Shown here piece by piece: positions 19,250 through 27,746 of a stretch of 64,000 nt of DNA. Position 1 is the first letter of the stretch. The number at the start of each line of letters is the position of its first letter. This stretch comes from Pseudomonas tumuqii. Lineage in GTDB: Bacteria; Pseudomonadota; Gammaproteobacteria; Pseudomonadales; Pseudomonadaceae. The stretch covers positions 248,001 through 312,000 of the forward strand of contig NZ_JAAOJA010000001.1 of assembly GCF_013184545.1 (NCBI RefSeq), in the 5' to 3' direction. A program made the translations under genes and the position numbers. Below the pieces are notes generated by a model. That model had not been told where the DNA came from, made no database searches, and saw nothing but the letters and a program-made list of their open reading frames with translations.

Positions 19250-21796
19250 ATGGCCGACTGGCAATCCCTCGACCCTGAGGCCGCTCGTGAAGCGGAAAAA
19301 TACGAAAACCCCATCCCGAGTCGCGAGCTGATTCTGCAGCATCTCGCCGAGCGTGGTTCCCCGGCGAACCGTGAGCAGTTGCTCGACGAGTTCGGCCTGA
19401 CCACCGAAGAGCAGATCGAGGCGTTGCGTCGTCGGCTGCGCGCCATGGAGCGCGACGGTCAGTTGATCTATACCCGGCGGGGCACCTATGCGCCGGTGGA
19501 CAAGCTGGACCTGATCCTTGGTCGCGTCAGCGGCCACCGCGACGGTTTCGGTTTTCTGATTCCGGACGACGGCAGCGATGACCTGTTCCTCAGTCCGGCG
19601 CAGATGCGTCTGGTCTTCGATGGCGACCGTGCCCTGGCGCGGGTTACCGGCCTGGATCGGCGTGGTCGCCGCGAAGGCGGCATCGTCGAAGTGCTGACGC
19701 GCGCCCATGAAACCATCGTCGGCCGCTATTACGAAGAGAGCGGCATCGGTTTCGTGGTCGCCGACAACCCGAAGATCCAGCAGGAAGTGCTGGTCACCCC
19801 GGGGCGCAATGCCGGAGCCAAGCAAGGCCAGTTCGTCGAGGTGAAAATCACCCATTGGCCGACTCCGCGCTTTCAGCCGCAGGGCGACGTGATGGAAGTG
19901 GTTGGCAACTACATGGCGCCCGGCATGGAAATCGATGTCGCGCTGCGCAGCTATGACATTCCGCATGTCTGGCCCGAGGCCGTGGTCAAGGAAGCGCGCA
20001 AGCTCAAGCCGGAAGTCGAAGACAAGGACAAGGAAAAGCGCATCGATCTGCGTCACCTGCCGTTCGTCACCATCGACGGCGAAGATGCCCGCGATTTCGA
20101 CGATGCGGTCTATTGCGAGAAGAATGGCAGCAACTGGCGGCTGTTTTCCGGCGGCTGGAAGCTGTACGTGGCGATTGCCGACGTCTCCCATTATGTGAAA
20201 GTCGATTCGGCGCTGGATGCCGAGGCGCAGGTGCGCGGCAACTCGGTGTATTTCCCCGAGCGGGTGATCCCGATGCTGCCGGAGGAGCTGTCCAACGGCC
20301 TCTGTTCGCTGAATCCGCAGGTGGATCGTTTGGCCCTGGTCTGCGAGATGAGCATCTCGAAGACCGGCAAGATGATCGACTACCAGTTCTGCGAGGCGGT
20401 GATCCACTCCCATGCGCGCCTGACCTACAACAAGGTCAGTGCCATGCTCGAGGAGCCGAAAGGCAGCGAAGGCAAGGCCTTGCGCAGTGAGTACAAGGAG
20501 GTGCTGCCGCATCTCAAGCAGCTCTACTCGCTGTATCAGGTCTTGCTGGCGGCGCGTCATGAGCGTGGCGCCATCGACTTCGAGACCCAGGAGACGCGGA
20601 TCGTCTTCGGTGCCGGGCGCAAGATCGCCGAGATCCGGCCGACCCAGCGCAACGATGCGCACAAGCTGATCGAGGAGTGCATGCTGGCTGCCAACGTGGC
20701 CACCGCCGCATTCATGCAGAAGCATGAAATCCCGGCGCTGTATCGCGTGCACGATGGTCCGCCGCCCGAGCGTGTGGAAAAGCTCAAGGCCTTCCTCACC
20801 GAGCTGGGCCTGTCCCTGCATCGTGGCAAGTCCAAGGACGGTCCGACACCCAAGGACTACCAGGCGCTGCTGGAAAGCATTCGCGGTCGCCCGGATTACC
20901 ACCTGATCCAGACCGTGATGCTGCGCTCGCTCAGTCAGGCGGTGTACAGCGCCGACAATCAGGGCCACTTCGGCCTGAATTACGAGGCCTATGCCCACTT
21001 CACCTCACCGATCCGCCGTTACCCGGATCTGCTGATCCACCGGGCGATTCGCAGCGTGATCCGCTCCAAGCTCGACACTCCGCACGTCAAGCGCGCGGGC
21101 GCGGCGAGCATGCCCAAGGCACGCATCTATCCCTATGATGAACCGATCCTGGAACAGCTCGGCGAGCAGTGCTCGATGTCCGAGCGGCGCGCCGACGAGG
21201 CCACCCGTGATGTGGTGAACTGGCTGAAGTGCGAGTTCATGAAGGATCGCGTCGGCGAAACCTTCCCGGGCGTGATTACCGCGGTGACCGGTTTCGGTCT
21301 GTTCATCGAGCTGACCGATATCTACGTCGAAGGCCTGGTGCATGTCACCGCGTTGCCGGCCGACTACTACCACTTCGATCCGGTCCATCATCGTCTGGCC
21401 GGAGAGCGCAGCGGGCGTAACTTCCGCCTCGGCGACACGGTCGAGGTCAAGGTCATGCGGGTCGATCTGGACGAGCGCAAGATCGACTTCGAAATGGCGC
21501 AGAGCGTCGTGGATGCGCCGGTCGGGCGCAGGCGTGGCGGCTTCGAGTCGGCTGCGGGTAAGACCGGGCGCCGGGACGGGCGAGTTGCCGCTGCCGGCGG
21601 CACCGATGTGGAGAAAAGTCGCGAGCTGAAAAAGGCGTTGCTGGCCGAGTCCAAGGGCAAGGGGCGCGGTGCTAAAAGCGAGCCTGCCAGGCCGGCGAGT
21701 GCGGATGCCAAATCCGCCAAGCACCGCAAGGGTCCGCCGAAGAGCGGGGCACCGGCCGCCGGTGGCGGGCCGCGCAAGCGTAAGGCGAAATCATGA
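19250..21796 (+). CDS. rnr: Ribonuclease R
   Basis: RNase R is the processive 3'-5' exonuclease that digests structured RNA and works in rRNA and tmRNA-tagged mRNA quality control. The 848-aa protein has a winged-helix N-terminus (ELILQHLAERGSPANREQLL), cold-shock domains (RVSGHRDGFGFLIPDD), the RNB catalytic domain with DGEDARDFDDAVYCE near residue 282, HFTSPIRRYPDLLIHR near 585, an S1 domain (GVITAVTGFGLFIEL) and a Lys/Arg-rich tail (GPRKRKAKS). Its stop overlaps the rlmB start by ATGA. The 215-bp upstream gap also holds the divergent tRNA promoter. Confidence 0.97.
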   Translation: MADWQSLDPEAAREAEKYENPIPSRELILQHLAERGSPANREQLLDEFGLTTEEQIEALRRRLRAMERDGQLIYTRRGTYAPVDKLDLILGRVSGHRDGFGFLIPDDGSDDLFLSPAQMRLVFDGDRALARVTGLDRRGRREGGIVEVLTRAHETIVGRYYEESGIGFVVADNPKIQQEVLVTPGRNAGAKQGQFVEVKITHWPTPRFQPQGDVMEVVGNYMAPGMEIDVALRSYDIPHVWPEAVVKEARKLKPEVEDKDKEKRIDLRHLPFVTIDGEDARDFDDAVYCEKNGSNWRLFSGGWKLYVAIADVSHYVKVDSALDAEAQVRGNSVYFPERVIPMLPEELSNGLCSLNPQVDRLALVCEMSISKTGKMIDYQFCEAVIHSHARLTYNKVSAMLEEPKGSEGKALRSEYKEVLPHLKQLYSLYQVLLAARHERGAIDFETQETRIVFGAGRKIAEIRPTQRNDAHKLIEECMLAANVATAAFMQKHEIPALYRVHDGPPPERVEKLKAFLTELGLSLHRGKSKDGPTPKDYQALLESIRGRPDYHLIQTVMLRSLSQAVYSADNQGHFGLNYEAYAHFTSPIRRYPDLLIHRAIRSVIRSKLDTPHVKRAGAASMPKARIYPYDEPILEQLGEQCSMSERRADEATRDVVNWLKCEFMKDRVGETFPGVITAVTGFGLFIELTDIYVEGLVHVTALPADYYHFDPVHHRLAGERSGRNFRLGDTVEVKVMRVDLDERKIDFEMAQSVVDAPVGRRRGGFESAAGKTGRRDGRVAAAGGTDVEKSRELKKALLAESKGKGRGAKSEPARPASADAKSAKHRKGPPKSGAPAAGGGPRKRKAKS

Positions 21797-22545
21797 GTCA
21801 GTTGGAAAAGATCTACGGCGTGCATGCCGTGGAAGCCTTGCTGCGTCATCACCCCAAGCGGGTCAAGCAGGTCTGGCTCGCGGAGGGGCGCAATGATCCG
21901 CGGGTGCAAACCCTGTTGGCGTTGGCAGCCGATGCGCGGGTTGCCGTCGGCCAGTGCGAGCGCCGCGAGATGGACGTCTGGGTCGAGGGCGTGCATCAGG
22001 GGGTGGTCGCTGATGTCAGTCCCAGTCAGGTCTGGGGCGAGGCGATGCTCGAGGAGTTGCTCGATCGCGCCATTGGCCCGCCGTTGTTGCTGGTGCTGGA
22101 TGGGGTGACCGATCCGCACAACCTCGGTGCCTGTCTGCGTACCGCCGATGCGGCGGGTGCGCTGGCGGTGATAGTGCCGAAGGACAAGTCCGCCACGCTC
22201 AATGCCACGGTGCGCAAGGTGGCCTGTGGCGCCGCCGAGGTGATTCCGCTGGTGGCGGTGACCAACCTGGCGCGCAGTCTGGAGAAGCTCCGGCAGCGCG
22301 GTCTGTGGGTGGTCGGTACTGCCGGTGAGGCCGAGCAGGAGCTGTATCAGCACGATATGACCGGGCCGACCGTGCTGGTCATGGGGGCCGAAGGCAAGGG
22401 CATGCGCCGGCTGACCCGCGAGCATTGCGATTACCTGGTCAAGTTGCCGATGGCCGGCAGCGTCAGTAGTCTCAACGTTTCGGTGGCTACCGGGGTCTGT
22501 CTGTTCGAAGCGCTGCGCCAGCGCAGCAGCAAGAACAAACCGTAG
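21793..22545 (+). CDS. rlmB: 23S rRNA (guanosine-2'-O-)-methyltransferase RlmB
   Basis: RlmB methylates the 2'-O of G2251 in the 23S rRNA P loop. The 250-aa SpoU/TrmD-fold protein has an L30e-like N-terminal substrate domain (GVHAVEALLRHHPKRVKQVW) and the three SPOUT motifs: DGVTDPHNLGACLRTADA, VLVMGAEGKGMRRLT, and LPMAGSVSSLNVSVATGV, the last forming part of the SAM-binding knot. It overlaps rnr by 4 nt, the standard rnr-rlmB operon. Confidence 0.96.
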   Translation: MSQLEKIYGVHAVEALLRHHPKRVKQVWLAEGRNDPRVQTLLALAADARVAVGQCERREMDVWVEGVHQGVVADVSPSQVWGEAMLEELLDRAIGPPLLLVLDGVTDPHNLGACLRTADAAGALAVIVPKDKSATLNATVRKVACGAAEVIPLVAVTNLARSLEKLRQRGLWVVGTAGEAEQELYQHDMTGPTVLVMGAEGKGMRRLTREHCDYLVKLPMAGSVSSLNVSVATGVCLFEALRQRSSKNKP

Positions 22546-22593
22546 CAGCCAGCTTGCTGGCGATCCGGTGTCCATGCGAGCCGATCGCCAGGC

Positions 22594-22733
22594 CGTAGGT
22601 TGGGCCGGGCCACGTTGGTTGAGCTTGCGAAGCCCACGCGGACGGCGACCGTCGAGCGGAGCGCTACGCGCTTCCTGTTGGGCTTCGTCGCTGCGCTCCT
22701 CAACCCAACCTGCGCGCCCCGGCCCAATCTACG
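22594..22733. repeat. 140-bp inverted-repeat element between rlmB and rpsF
   Basis: The element starts CGTAGGTTGGGCCGGG and ends CCCGGCCCAATCTACG, which are near-perfect inverted ends. Inside, GTTGGTTGAGC is mirrored by CTCAACCCAAC-type sequence and there are further GCGAAGC/GCTTCGTC arms, so it can fold into a long cruciform. Just upstream, 22542-22570 carries a half REP (GCCAGCTTGCTGGCGATCC) like the arms found at 45.9 and 47.6 kb. Together they fill most of the 364-bp gap. Confidence 0.75.
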
Positions 22734-22760
22734 CGTTGCTCAAATAATCACCAATCCACC

Positions 22761-22789
22761 TTGCTTGTGCCTGGGCGCTTCTCTAGAAT
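22761..22789 (+). promoter_or_regulatory. Sigma-70 promoter of the rpsF operon
   Basis: TTGCTT (22761-22766), a 17-nt spacer and TAGAAT (22784-22789) are followed by the GC-rich discriminator GGCGCCCC. It sits about 120 bp before rpsF, downstream of the repeat element, and drives rpsF-rpsR-membrane protein-rplI. The GC discriminator fits stringent control. Confidence 0.7.
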
Positions 22790-22909
22790 GGCGCCCCTTG
22801 CCGCGACGGCAGGCGCTAGCGCGCCCTTCTGTTGCAGCAAGACACACAGTGATATTCACTCCTTGCCTGACCGCGTTTGGCGGCAGGCTACAACCCGTAA
22901 GGAGCATTT

Positions 22910-23335
22910 ATGCGTCATTACGAAATCATCTTTCTGGTTCACCCGGACCAGAGCGAGCAAGTCGGCGGCATGGTTGAGCGTTACACCAAGCTGATCGAAG
23001 AAGACGGCGGTAAAGTCCACCGCCTGGAAGATTGGGGTCGTCGTCAGCTGGCTTACGCCATCAACAACGTCCACAAAGCTCACTACGTGATGCTCAACGT
23101 CGAGTGCACCGGCAAGGCCCTGGCCGAGCTGGAAGACAACTTCCGTTACAACGATGCCGTGATCCGTAACCTGGTCATCCGTCGCGACGAGGCCGTTATC
23201 GACCAGTCCGAGATGCTCAAGGCCGAAGAAAACCGCAGTGAGCGCCGTGAGCGTCGCGACCGTCCTGACAGTGCCGATTCCGCCGATGGCGATGACAGCG
23301 ACTCCAGTGACAGCAGCGATAACGCTGACGAGTAA
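22910..23335 (+). CDS. rpsF: 30S ribosomal protein bS6
   Basis: bS6 binds the central domain of 16S rRNA together with bS18. The 141-aa protein begins [18 protein letters not shown] and has [19 protein letters not shown] and [11 protein letters not shown]. The last 30 residues are a Ser/Asp/Arg-rich low-complexity acidic tail ([17 protein letters not shown]), longer than in many species but usual in pseudomonads; in enterobacteria this end is extended with glutamates. Gene order rpsF-rpsR is universal. AAGGAG lies 6 nt before the ATG. Confidence 0.98.
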   Translation: MRHYEIIFLVHPDQSEQVGGMVERYTKLIEEDGGKVHRLEDWGRRQLAYAINNVHKAHYVMLNVECTGKALAELEDNFRYNDAVIRNLVIRRDEAVIDQSEMLKAEENRSERRERRDRPDSADSADGDDSDSSDSSDNADE

Positions 23336-23363
23336 TCCACGGATCTATTGAGGAGCCAATTAC

Positions 23364-23594
23364 ATGGCACGTTTCTTCCGTCGTCGTAAGTTCTGCCGTT
23401 TCACCGCTGAAGACGTGAAAGAGATCGATTTCAAAGATCTCAACACCCTGAAAGCCTACATCTCGGAAACCGGCAAGATCGTTCCTAGCCGTATCACCGG
23501 TACCAAGGCTCGTTATCAGCGTCAGCTGGCTACCGCTATCAAGCGCGCCCGCTTCCTGGCCCTGCTGCCCTACACCGACAGCCACGGCCGCTGA
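23364..23594 (+). CDS. rpsR: 30S ribosomal protein bS18
   Basis: bS18 is the partner of bS6 on the 30S platform. The 76-aa protein [18 protein letters not shown]...[20 protein letters not shown] is complete and highly basic. TGAGGAG precedes the ATG, 28 bp after rpsF. A single cysteine (FCRF) is present, not the paired zinc-type cysteines of some homologues. Confidence 0.98.
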   Translation: MARFFRRRKFCRFTAEDVKEIDFKDLNTLKAYISETGKIVPSRITGTKARYQRQLATAIKRARFLALLPYTDSHGR

Positions 23595-23630
23595 GATCGG
23601 GTGTTCGACAAGAAGTAAGGGATAAAACGC

Positions 23631-24524
23631 ATGCGCGCCTTAGCTGAATTTATTATGCGCGGCCGTATGCAGGCCATCCTCGTGGTGGTTGTTTCGGCGG
23701 CATTGCCGCTGCTGTTCTGGTTAAGTGCTGCCGCAGGTTGCCTGGTGCTCCTGCGGCGCGGTCTGAGTGATGCCCTGGGCATCCTCGCTTGGGCCCTGCT
23801 GCCGGCGATTGGCTGGTGGTATTTCGGTGAGCCGCGCACCCTATTGGTGTTGCTCGGTGCACTGGGGCTGGCGTTGTTGTTGCGCGCCAGTCTGTCCTGG
23901 GATCGTGTGCTGCTTTGCAGCGTGGCATTGGGCCTGGTGTACGGGTTGATTTTGGGTGCGGTGTTCCGCGAACCCATCGCGGCGATGGCAGGTGAGCTGC
24001 AAAAGCTCCTGCCGCAAATGCTCGATGGGGTTCACCAGCAGATGTCGGTGGACGAGCGAGCGCGCCTGGATAGCCTGATTGCACCGGTGCTGACCGGTTT
24101 ATTGGCGGCTTTGCTGCAGATTGTCAGCCTGCTGAGCCTGATGCTTGGGCGTTATTGGCAGGCGCTGTTGTATAACCCTGGCGGTTTCGGACGCGAGTTT
24201 CGCGCGCTGCGACTGCCGCTGGCACCGGCGATGTTGCTGCTGGTCGGCATGCTACTGGGTCCCAATCTGGGGCCGCAGATGGCCATGTTGACTCCGCTGT
24301 GCAGCGTGCCGCTGGTGTTCGCCGCCATTGCCCTGTTGCATGGGCTGGTGGCGCAAGGGCGACTGGCCAAGTTCTGGCTGGTCGGGTTGTACATCACGCT
24401 GCTGCTGTTCATGCAGCTGACTTATCCGTTACTGGTGGTCTTGGCCATTGTCGACAGCCTGTTTGATTTTCGTGGTCGCTTCGAGCGCAAGCACGGCTCG
24501 GGTCCCGCGAACGGTGAAGGTTAA
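23631..24524 (+). CDS. DUF2232-like integral membrane protein inside the ribosomal operon
   Basis: This 297-aa protein is strongly hydrophobic, with about eight predicted membrane segments (for example AILVVVVSAALPLLFWLSAA and PAMLLLVGMLLGPNLGPQM) and a short charged C-terminus. The look resembles the DUF2232/YybS family of polytopic proteins. The function is not known; some relatives have been suggested to resemble transporter S components, which I cannot judge here. It lies between rpsR and rplI (36 bp and 21 bp away), exactly where a hypothetical membrane protein sits in P. aeruginosa, so it is co-transcribed with ribosomal proteins. Confidence 0.8.
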   Translation: MRALAEFIMRGRMQAILVVVVSAALPLLFWLSAAAGCLVLLRRGLSDALGILAWALLPAIGWWYFGEPRTLLVLLGALGLALLLRASLSWDRVLLCSVALGLVYGLILGAVFREPIAAMAGELQKLLPQMLDGVHQQMSVDERARLDSLIAPVLTGLLAALLQIVSLLSLMLGRYWQALLYNPGGFGREFRALRLPLAPAMLLLVGMLLGPNLGPQMAMLTPLCSVPLVFAAIALLHGLVAQGRLAKFWLVGLYITLLLFMQLTYPLLVVLAIVDSLFDFRGRFERKHGSGPANGEG

Positions 24525-24545
24525 AAGTTAAGAGGTTATTACCAA

Positions 24546-24995
24546 ATGGAACTGATCCTGCTGGAAAAAATCGCCAACCTGGGCAACCTGGGCGATAAAG
24601 TGAACGTTAAGGCCGGTTACGGCCGTAACTTCCTGCTGCCATTCGGCAAAGCCACCGCTGCAACCGCTGCCAACGTGGCTGCGTTTGAAGCGCGTCGCGC
24701 CGAATTGGAACAGCTGGCTGCCGATAAGAAAGCATCTGCTGAAACTCGCGCCGCACAGTTGGCTGAACTGGAAGTCACCATCACCGCTACCGCGGGCGAT
24801 GAGGGCAAGCTGTTCGGCTCCATCGGTACCCACGACATCGCTGATGCCCTGACCGCCTCCGGCGTGGAAGTGGCCAAGGCTGAAGTGCGTCTGCCGAACG
24901 GTACCATTCGCCAGGTTGGCGAATACGACGTGGCGGTGCACCTGCACTCCGACGTTGAAGCGACCGTCCGCGTCGTTGTGGTTGCAGCAGCCTAA
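24546..24995 (+). CDS. rplI: 50S ribosomal protein bL9
   Basis: bL9 binds 23S rRNA near the L1 stalk and helps keep the reading frame. The 149-aa protein has the N-terminal RNA-binding domain ([32 protein letters not shown]), the long connecting helix rich in Ala/Glu ([20 protein letters not shown]), and the C-terminal domain ([16 protein letters not shown]). It is the last gene of the rpsF operon and is followed by two stacked hairpins. Confidence 0.98.
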   Translation: MELILLEKIANLGNLGDKVNVKAGYGRNFLLPFGKATAATAANVAAFEARRAELEQLAADKKASAETRAAQLAELEVTITATAGDEGKLFGSIGTHDIADALTASGVEVAKAEVRLPNGTIRQVGEYDVAVHLHSDVEATVRVVVVAAA

Positions 24996-25021
24996 GAGCC
25001 CCGCTCTGAAGCTAGCCGCTC

Positions 25022-25051
25022 AACGGGCTTGCGCTTAGGCGCAAGCCCGTT
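25022..25051. repeat. Perfect 13-bp inverted repeat after rplI
   Basis: AACGGGCTTGCGC (25022-25034) and GCGCAAGCCCGTT (25039-25051) form a perfect stem with the tetraloop TTAG, 27 bp after the rplI stop. There is no T tract right after it, so on its own it is more a processing or stability hairpin than a terminator; it is followed 6 nt later by a second hairpin that does end in T-rich sequence. Confidence 0.75.
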
Positions 25052-25057
25052 AACATC

Positions 25058-25098
25058 GGGCACGGCATTGCGCAAGCGATGCCGTGCCCTTTGTTTTT
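25058..25098 (+). terminator. Terminator between rplI and dnaB
   Basis: GGGCACGGCAT (25058-25068) pairs perfectly with ATGCCGTGCCC (25079-25089) and is followed by TTTGTTTTT. The loop TGCGCAAGCG can pair further. It ends the ribosomal operon 28 bp before the dnaB start codon. Confidence 0.8.
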
Positions 25099-25126
25099 CA
25101 ACACCAGATTTATTGCCCAGAGCCCT

Positions 25127-26521
25127 ATGAACGACATCAGCATTCCCGAGCAATACGACCTGCAAACCTCCGCCTTGAAAGTGCCGCCGCACTCGATCGA
25201 GGCCGAGCAAGCCGTGCTGGGTGGCCTGATGCTGGACAACAACGCCTGGGAGCGGGTGCTCGATGCGGTGTCCGATGGCGATTTCTATCGACACGACCAC
25301 CGCCTGATCTTCCGCGCCATCTACAAGCTGGCCGAGCGTAACCACCCGTTCGACGTGGTCACCGTGTCCGAGCAGCTGGACAAGGAAGGCCAGCTGTCCC
25401 AGGTCGGCGGCCTGGCCTATCTGGGCGAACTGGCGAAGAACATTCCGTCGGTGGCCAACATCAAGGCCTACGCGCAGATCATTCGCGAGCGCGCCACCCT
25501 GCGCCAGTTGATCGGCATCAGCGGCGAGATCGCCGACAGCGCCTATGCCCCGCAGGGCCGCACCGGCGAGGAGATTCTCGACGAGGCCGAGCGGCTGATC
25601 TTCCAGATCGCCGAGGCGCGGCCGAAAACCGGCGGCCCGGTGGGGATCAACGACATCCTGGTCAAGGCCATCGACCGCATCGACACCCTGTTCAACTCGG
25701 GCGATGCGATTACCGGCCTGTCCACCGGCTTTACCGATCTGGATGCGCAGACCAGCGGCCTGCAGCCGGCGGATCTGATCATCGTCGCCGGTCGTCCGTC
25801 CATGGGCAAGACCACCTTCGCCATGAACCTGGTGGAAAACGCCGTGTTGCGCAGCGACAAGGCCATCGTCGTGTACTCGCTGGAGATGCCGTCGGATTCG
25901 ATCGTCATGCGGATGCTCGCCTCCCTGGGGCGCATCGACCAGACCAAGGTGCGTGCCGGCCGTCTGGACGACGACGATTGGCCGCGCCTGACCTCGGCGG
26001 TCAACCTGCTCAACGACCGCAAGCTGTTCATCGACGATACCGCCGGCATCTCGCCGTCGGAGATGCGCGCGCGCACCCGGCGCCTGGCCCGCGAGCACGG
26101 CGAGATCGGCATGATCATGGTCGACTACCTGCAGTTGATGCAGATTCCCGGGTCCAGCAGCGAAAGCCGAGTCAACGAGATCTCCGAGATTTCCCGTTCG
26201 CTCAAGGCCCTGGCCAAGGAATTCAATTGCCCGGTGATCGCCTTGTCGCAGCTCAACCGTTCCCTGGAGCAGCGGCCGAACAAGCGCCCGATCAACTCCG
26301 ACTTGCGTGAGTCCGGGGCGATCGAGCAGGACGCCGACATCATCATGTTCGTCTACCGCGACGAGGTGTACCACCCGGAAACCGAGCTCAAGGGGGTGGC
26401 CGAGATCATCATCGGCAAGCAGCGTAACGGGCCTATCGGTACCACGCGGCTGGCCTTTCTCGGCAAGTACTCGCGCTTCGAGAACCTGGCGCCGGGCAGC
26501 TATCAGTTCGACGAGGACTAG
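25127..26521 (+). CDS. dnaB: Replicative DNA helicase DnaB
   Basis: DnaB is the hexameric 5'-3' helicase of the replication fork. From ATG 25127 (MNDISIPEQYDLQTSALKVP) the product is 464 aa, the normal size. It has the N-terminal collar domain (PPHSIEAEQAVLGGLMLDN), a linker helix, and the RecA-like motor with Walker A GRPSMGKTTFAMN, Walker B region IGMIMVDYLQLM, ALSQLNRSLEQR and the arginine-finger region. The frame is open 16 codons upstream, overlapping the terminator, and those are not part of the family. No intein is present. Confidence 0.97.
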   Translation: MNDISIPEQYDLQTSALKVPPHSIEAEQAVLGGLMLDNNAWERVLDAVSDGDFYRHDHRLIFRAIYKLAERNHPFDVVTVSEQLDKEGQLSQVGGLAYLGELAKNIPSVANIKAYAQIIRERATLRQLIGISGEIADSAYAPQGRTGEEILDEAERLIFQIAEARPKTGGPVGINDILVKAIDRIDTLFNSGDAITGLSTGFTDLDAQTSGLQPADLIIVAGRPSMGKTTFAMNLVENAVLRSDKAIVVYSLEMPSDSIVMRMLASLGRIDQTKVRAGRLDDDDWPRLTSAVNLLNDRKLFIDDTAGISPSEMRARTRRLAREHGEIGMIMVDYLQLMQIPGSSSESRVNEISEISRSLKALAKEFNCPVIALSQLNRSLEQRPNKRPINSDLRESGAIEQDADIIMFVYRDEVYHPETELKGVAEIIIGKQRNGPIGTTRLAFLGKYSRFENLAPGSYQFDED

Positions 26522-26651
26522 GGTTTGGTTTGAGCGACATGCTCAAAGCCATTAATTGCCAGTAAATACCTGGTCGCGGCCAACCGGTCGTGACGCCTAT
26601 GAGCTTGCAGCTTAGACTGGGCGCCCGTGCTCTCAATGGATGCCTTTCCGC

Positions 26652-27731
26652 ATGCGCCCGCTAGTCGCCACCATCGATCTTGCCGCCATCCGCCATAACT
26701 ATGCCGTTGCCAAGCGCTGTGCGCCGGGCCGGCAGGCTTTTGCGGTGGTCAAGGCGAATGCCTATGGGCATGGTGTGCGCGAGGTGGTGACGGCGCTGTC
26801 TGACCAGGCCGATGGTTTTGCCGTGGCCTGCCTGGAGGAGGCGGTCGAGGTGCGCGCGCTGCATGGCGAGGCACGCATCCTGTTGCTCGAGGGCTGTTTC
26901 GAGGCGGCGGAGTATCAACTGGCCGCGCAACTGGGCCTGGATCTGGTGCTGCAGGGCGAGCAGCAGGCGGCGGATTTTCTCGCGGCCAAGCTGAGTCGGC
27001 CGCTGGCTGTCTGGCTGAAGCTGGACAGCGGCATGCACCGCCTGGGCTTCGATGCGCGCGCCCTGCGCGCCTGGCATGCGCGCTTGCAAGGGGTGGCACA
27101 GGTTGCCGAGTTGAACCTGATCAGCCACTTTGCCTGCGCCGACGAGCGTGGCCATGAATTGACCGCGCAGCAGCTCGAGGCATTTCTCGACGTGCTCGAC
27201 CTGGATTTCGCCCAGCGCTCGCTGGCCAACTCGGCCGCCATCCTGACTATTCCGGCGGCGCACATGGATTGGTTGCGCCCGGGCATCATGCTCTATGGCG
27301 CGAGCCCTTTTGCCGAGTTGGGCGCTGCCGAGCTGGGCCTTGTGCCGGCGATGACCCTGACGGCCCAGCTGATTGCCTGTCGCGATGTGGCCGTGGGCGA
27401 AAGCGTCGGCTATGGCGCCAGTTGGCGAGCCCAGCGGCCATCGCGTATAGGGGTGGTGAGCTGCGGTTACGCCGATGGTTATCCGCGCCATGCACCGAAC
27501 GGTACGCCGTTGTTGCTGCGCGGCCAGCGTGTGGCCCTGGCGGGGCGGGTGTCGATGGATATGCTGACGGTGGACCTGACCGATCTGCCAGCCGCCCGGA
27601 TTTGGGACGAAGTGCAACTGTGGGGCGCCCAATTGCCGGTGGACGAGGTCGCGCGGGCGGCCGGCACCATCGGCTATGAGCTGTTGAGCAAGGTCACCCA
27701 GCGCGTGCCGCGCCGTTATTGCGATGCCTGA
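26652..27731 (+). CDS. alr: Alanine racemase (biosynthetic)
   Basis: Alr is a PLP enzyme that interconverts L- and D-alanine for peptidoglycan. The 359-aa product (MRPLVATIDLAAIRHNY) has the PLP lysine in VVKANAYGHG (K34), KLDSGMHRLGF, the SVGYGASW segment and GRVSMDMLTVDLTDLP. An ATG at 26640 is in frame and would add four residues. Position after dnaB matches P. aeruginosa, where this copy is the constitutive alr as opposed to the catabolic dadX. It converges with the diguanylate cyclase gene with only 15 bp between the stops. Confidence 0.96.
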   Translation: MRPLVATIDLAAIRHNYAVAKRCAPGRQAFAVVKANAYGHGVREVVTALSDQADGFAVACLEEAVEVRALHGEARILLLEGCFEAAEYQLAAQLGLDLVLQGEQQAADFLAAKLSRPLAVWLKLDSGMHRLGFDARALRAWHARLQGVAQVAELNLISHFACADERGHELTAQQLEAFLDVLDLDFAQRSLANSAAILTIPAAHMDWLRPGIMLYGASPFAELGAAELGLVPAMTLTAQLIACRDVAVGESVGYGASWRAQRPSRIGVVSCGYADGYPRHAPNGTPLLLRGQRVALAGRVSMDMLTVDLTDLPAARIWDEVQLWGAQLPVDEVARAAGTIGYELLSKVTQRVPRRYCDA

Positions 27732-27746
27732 GCGGGTGCAGGGCCA

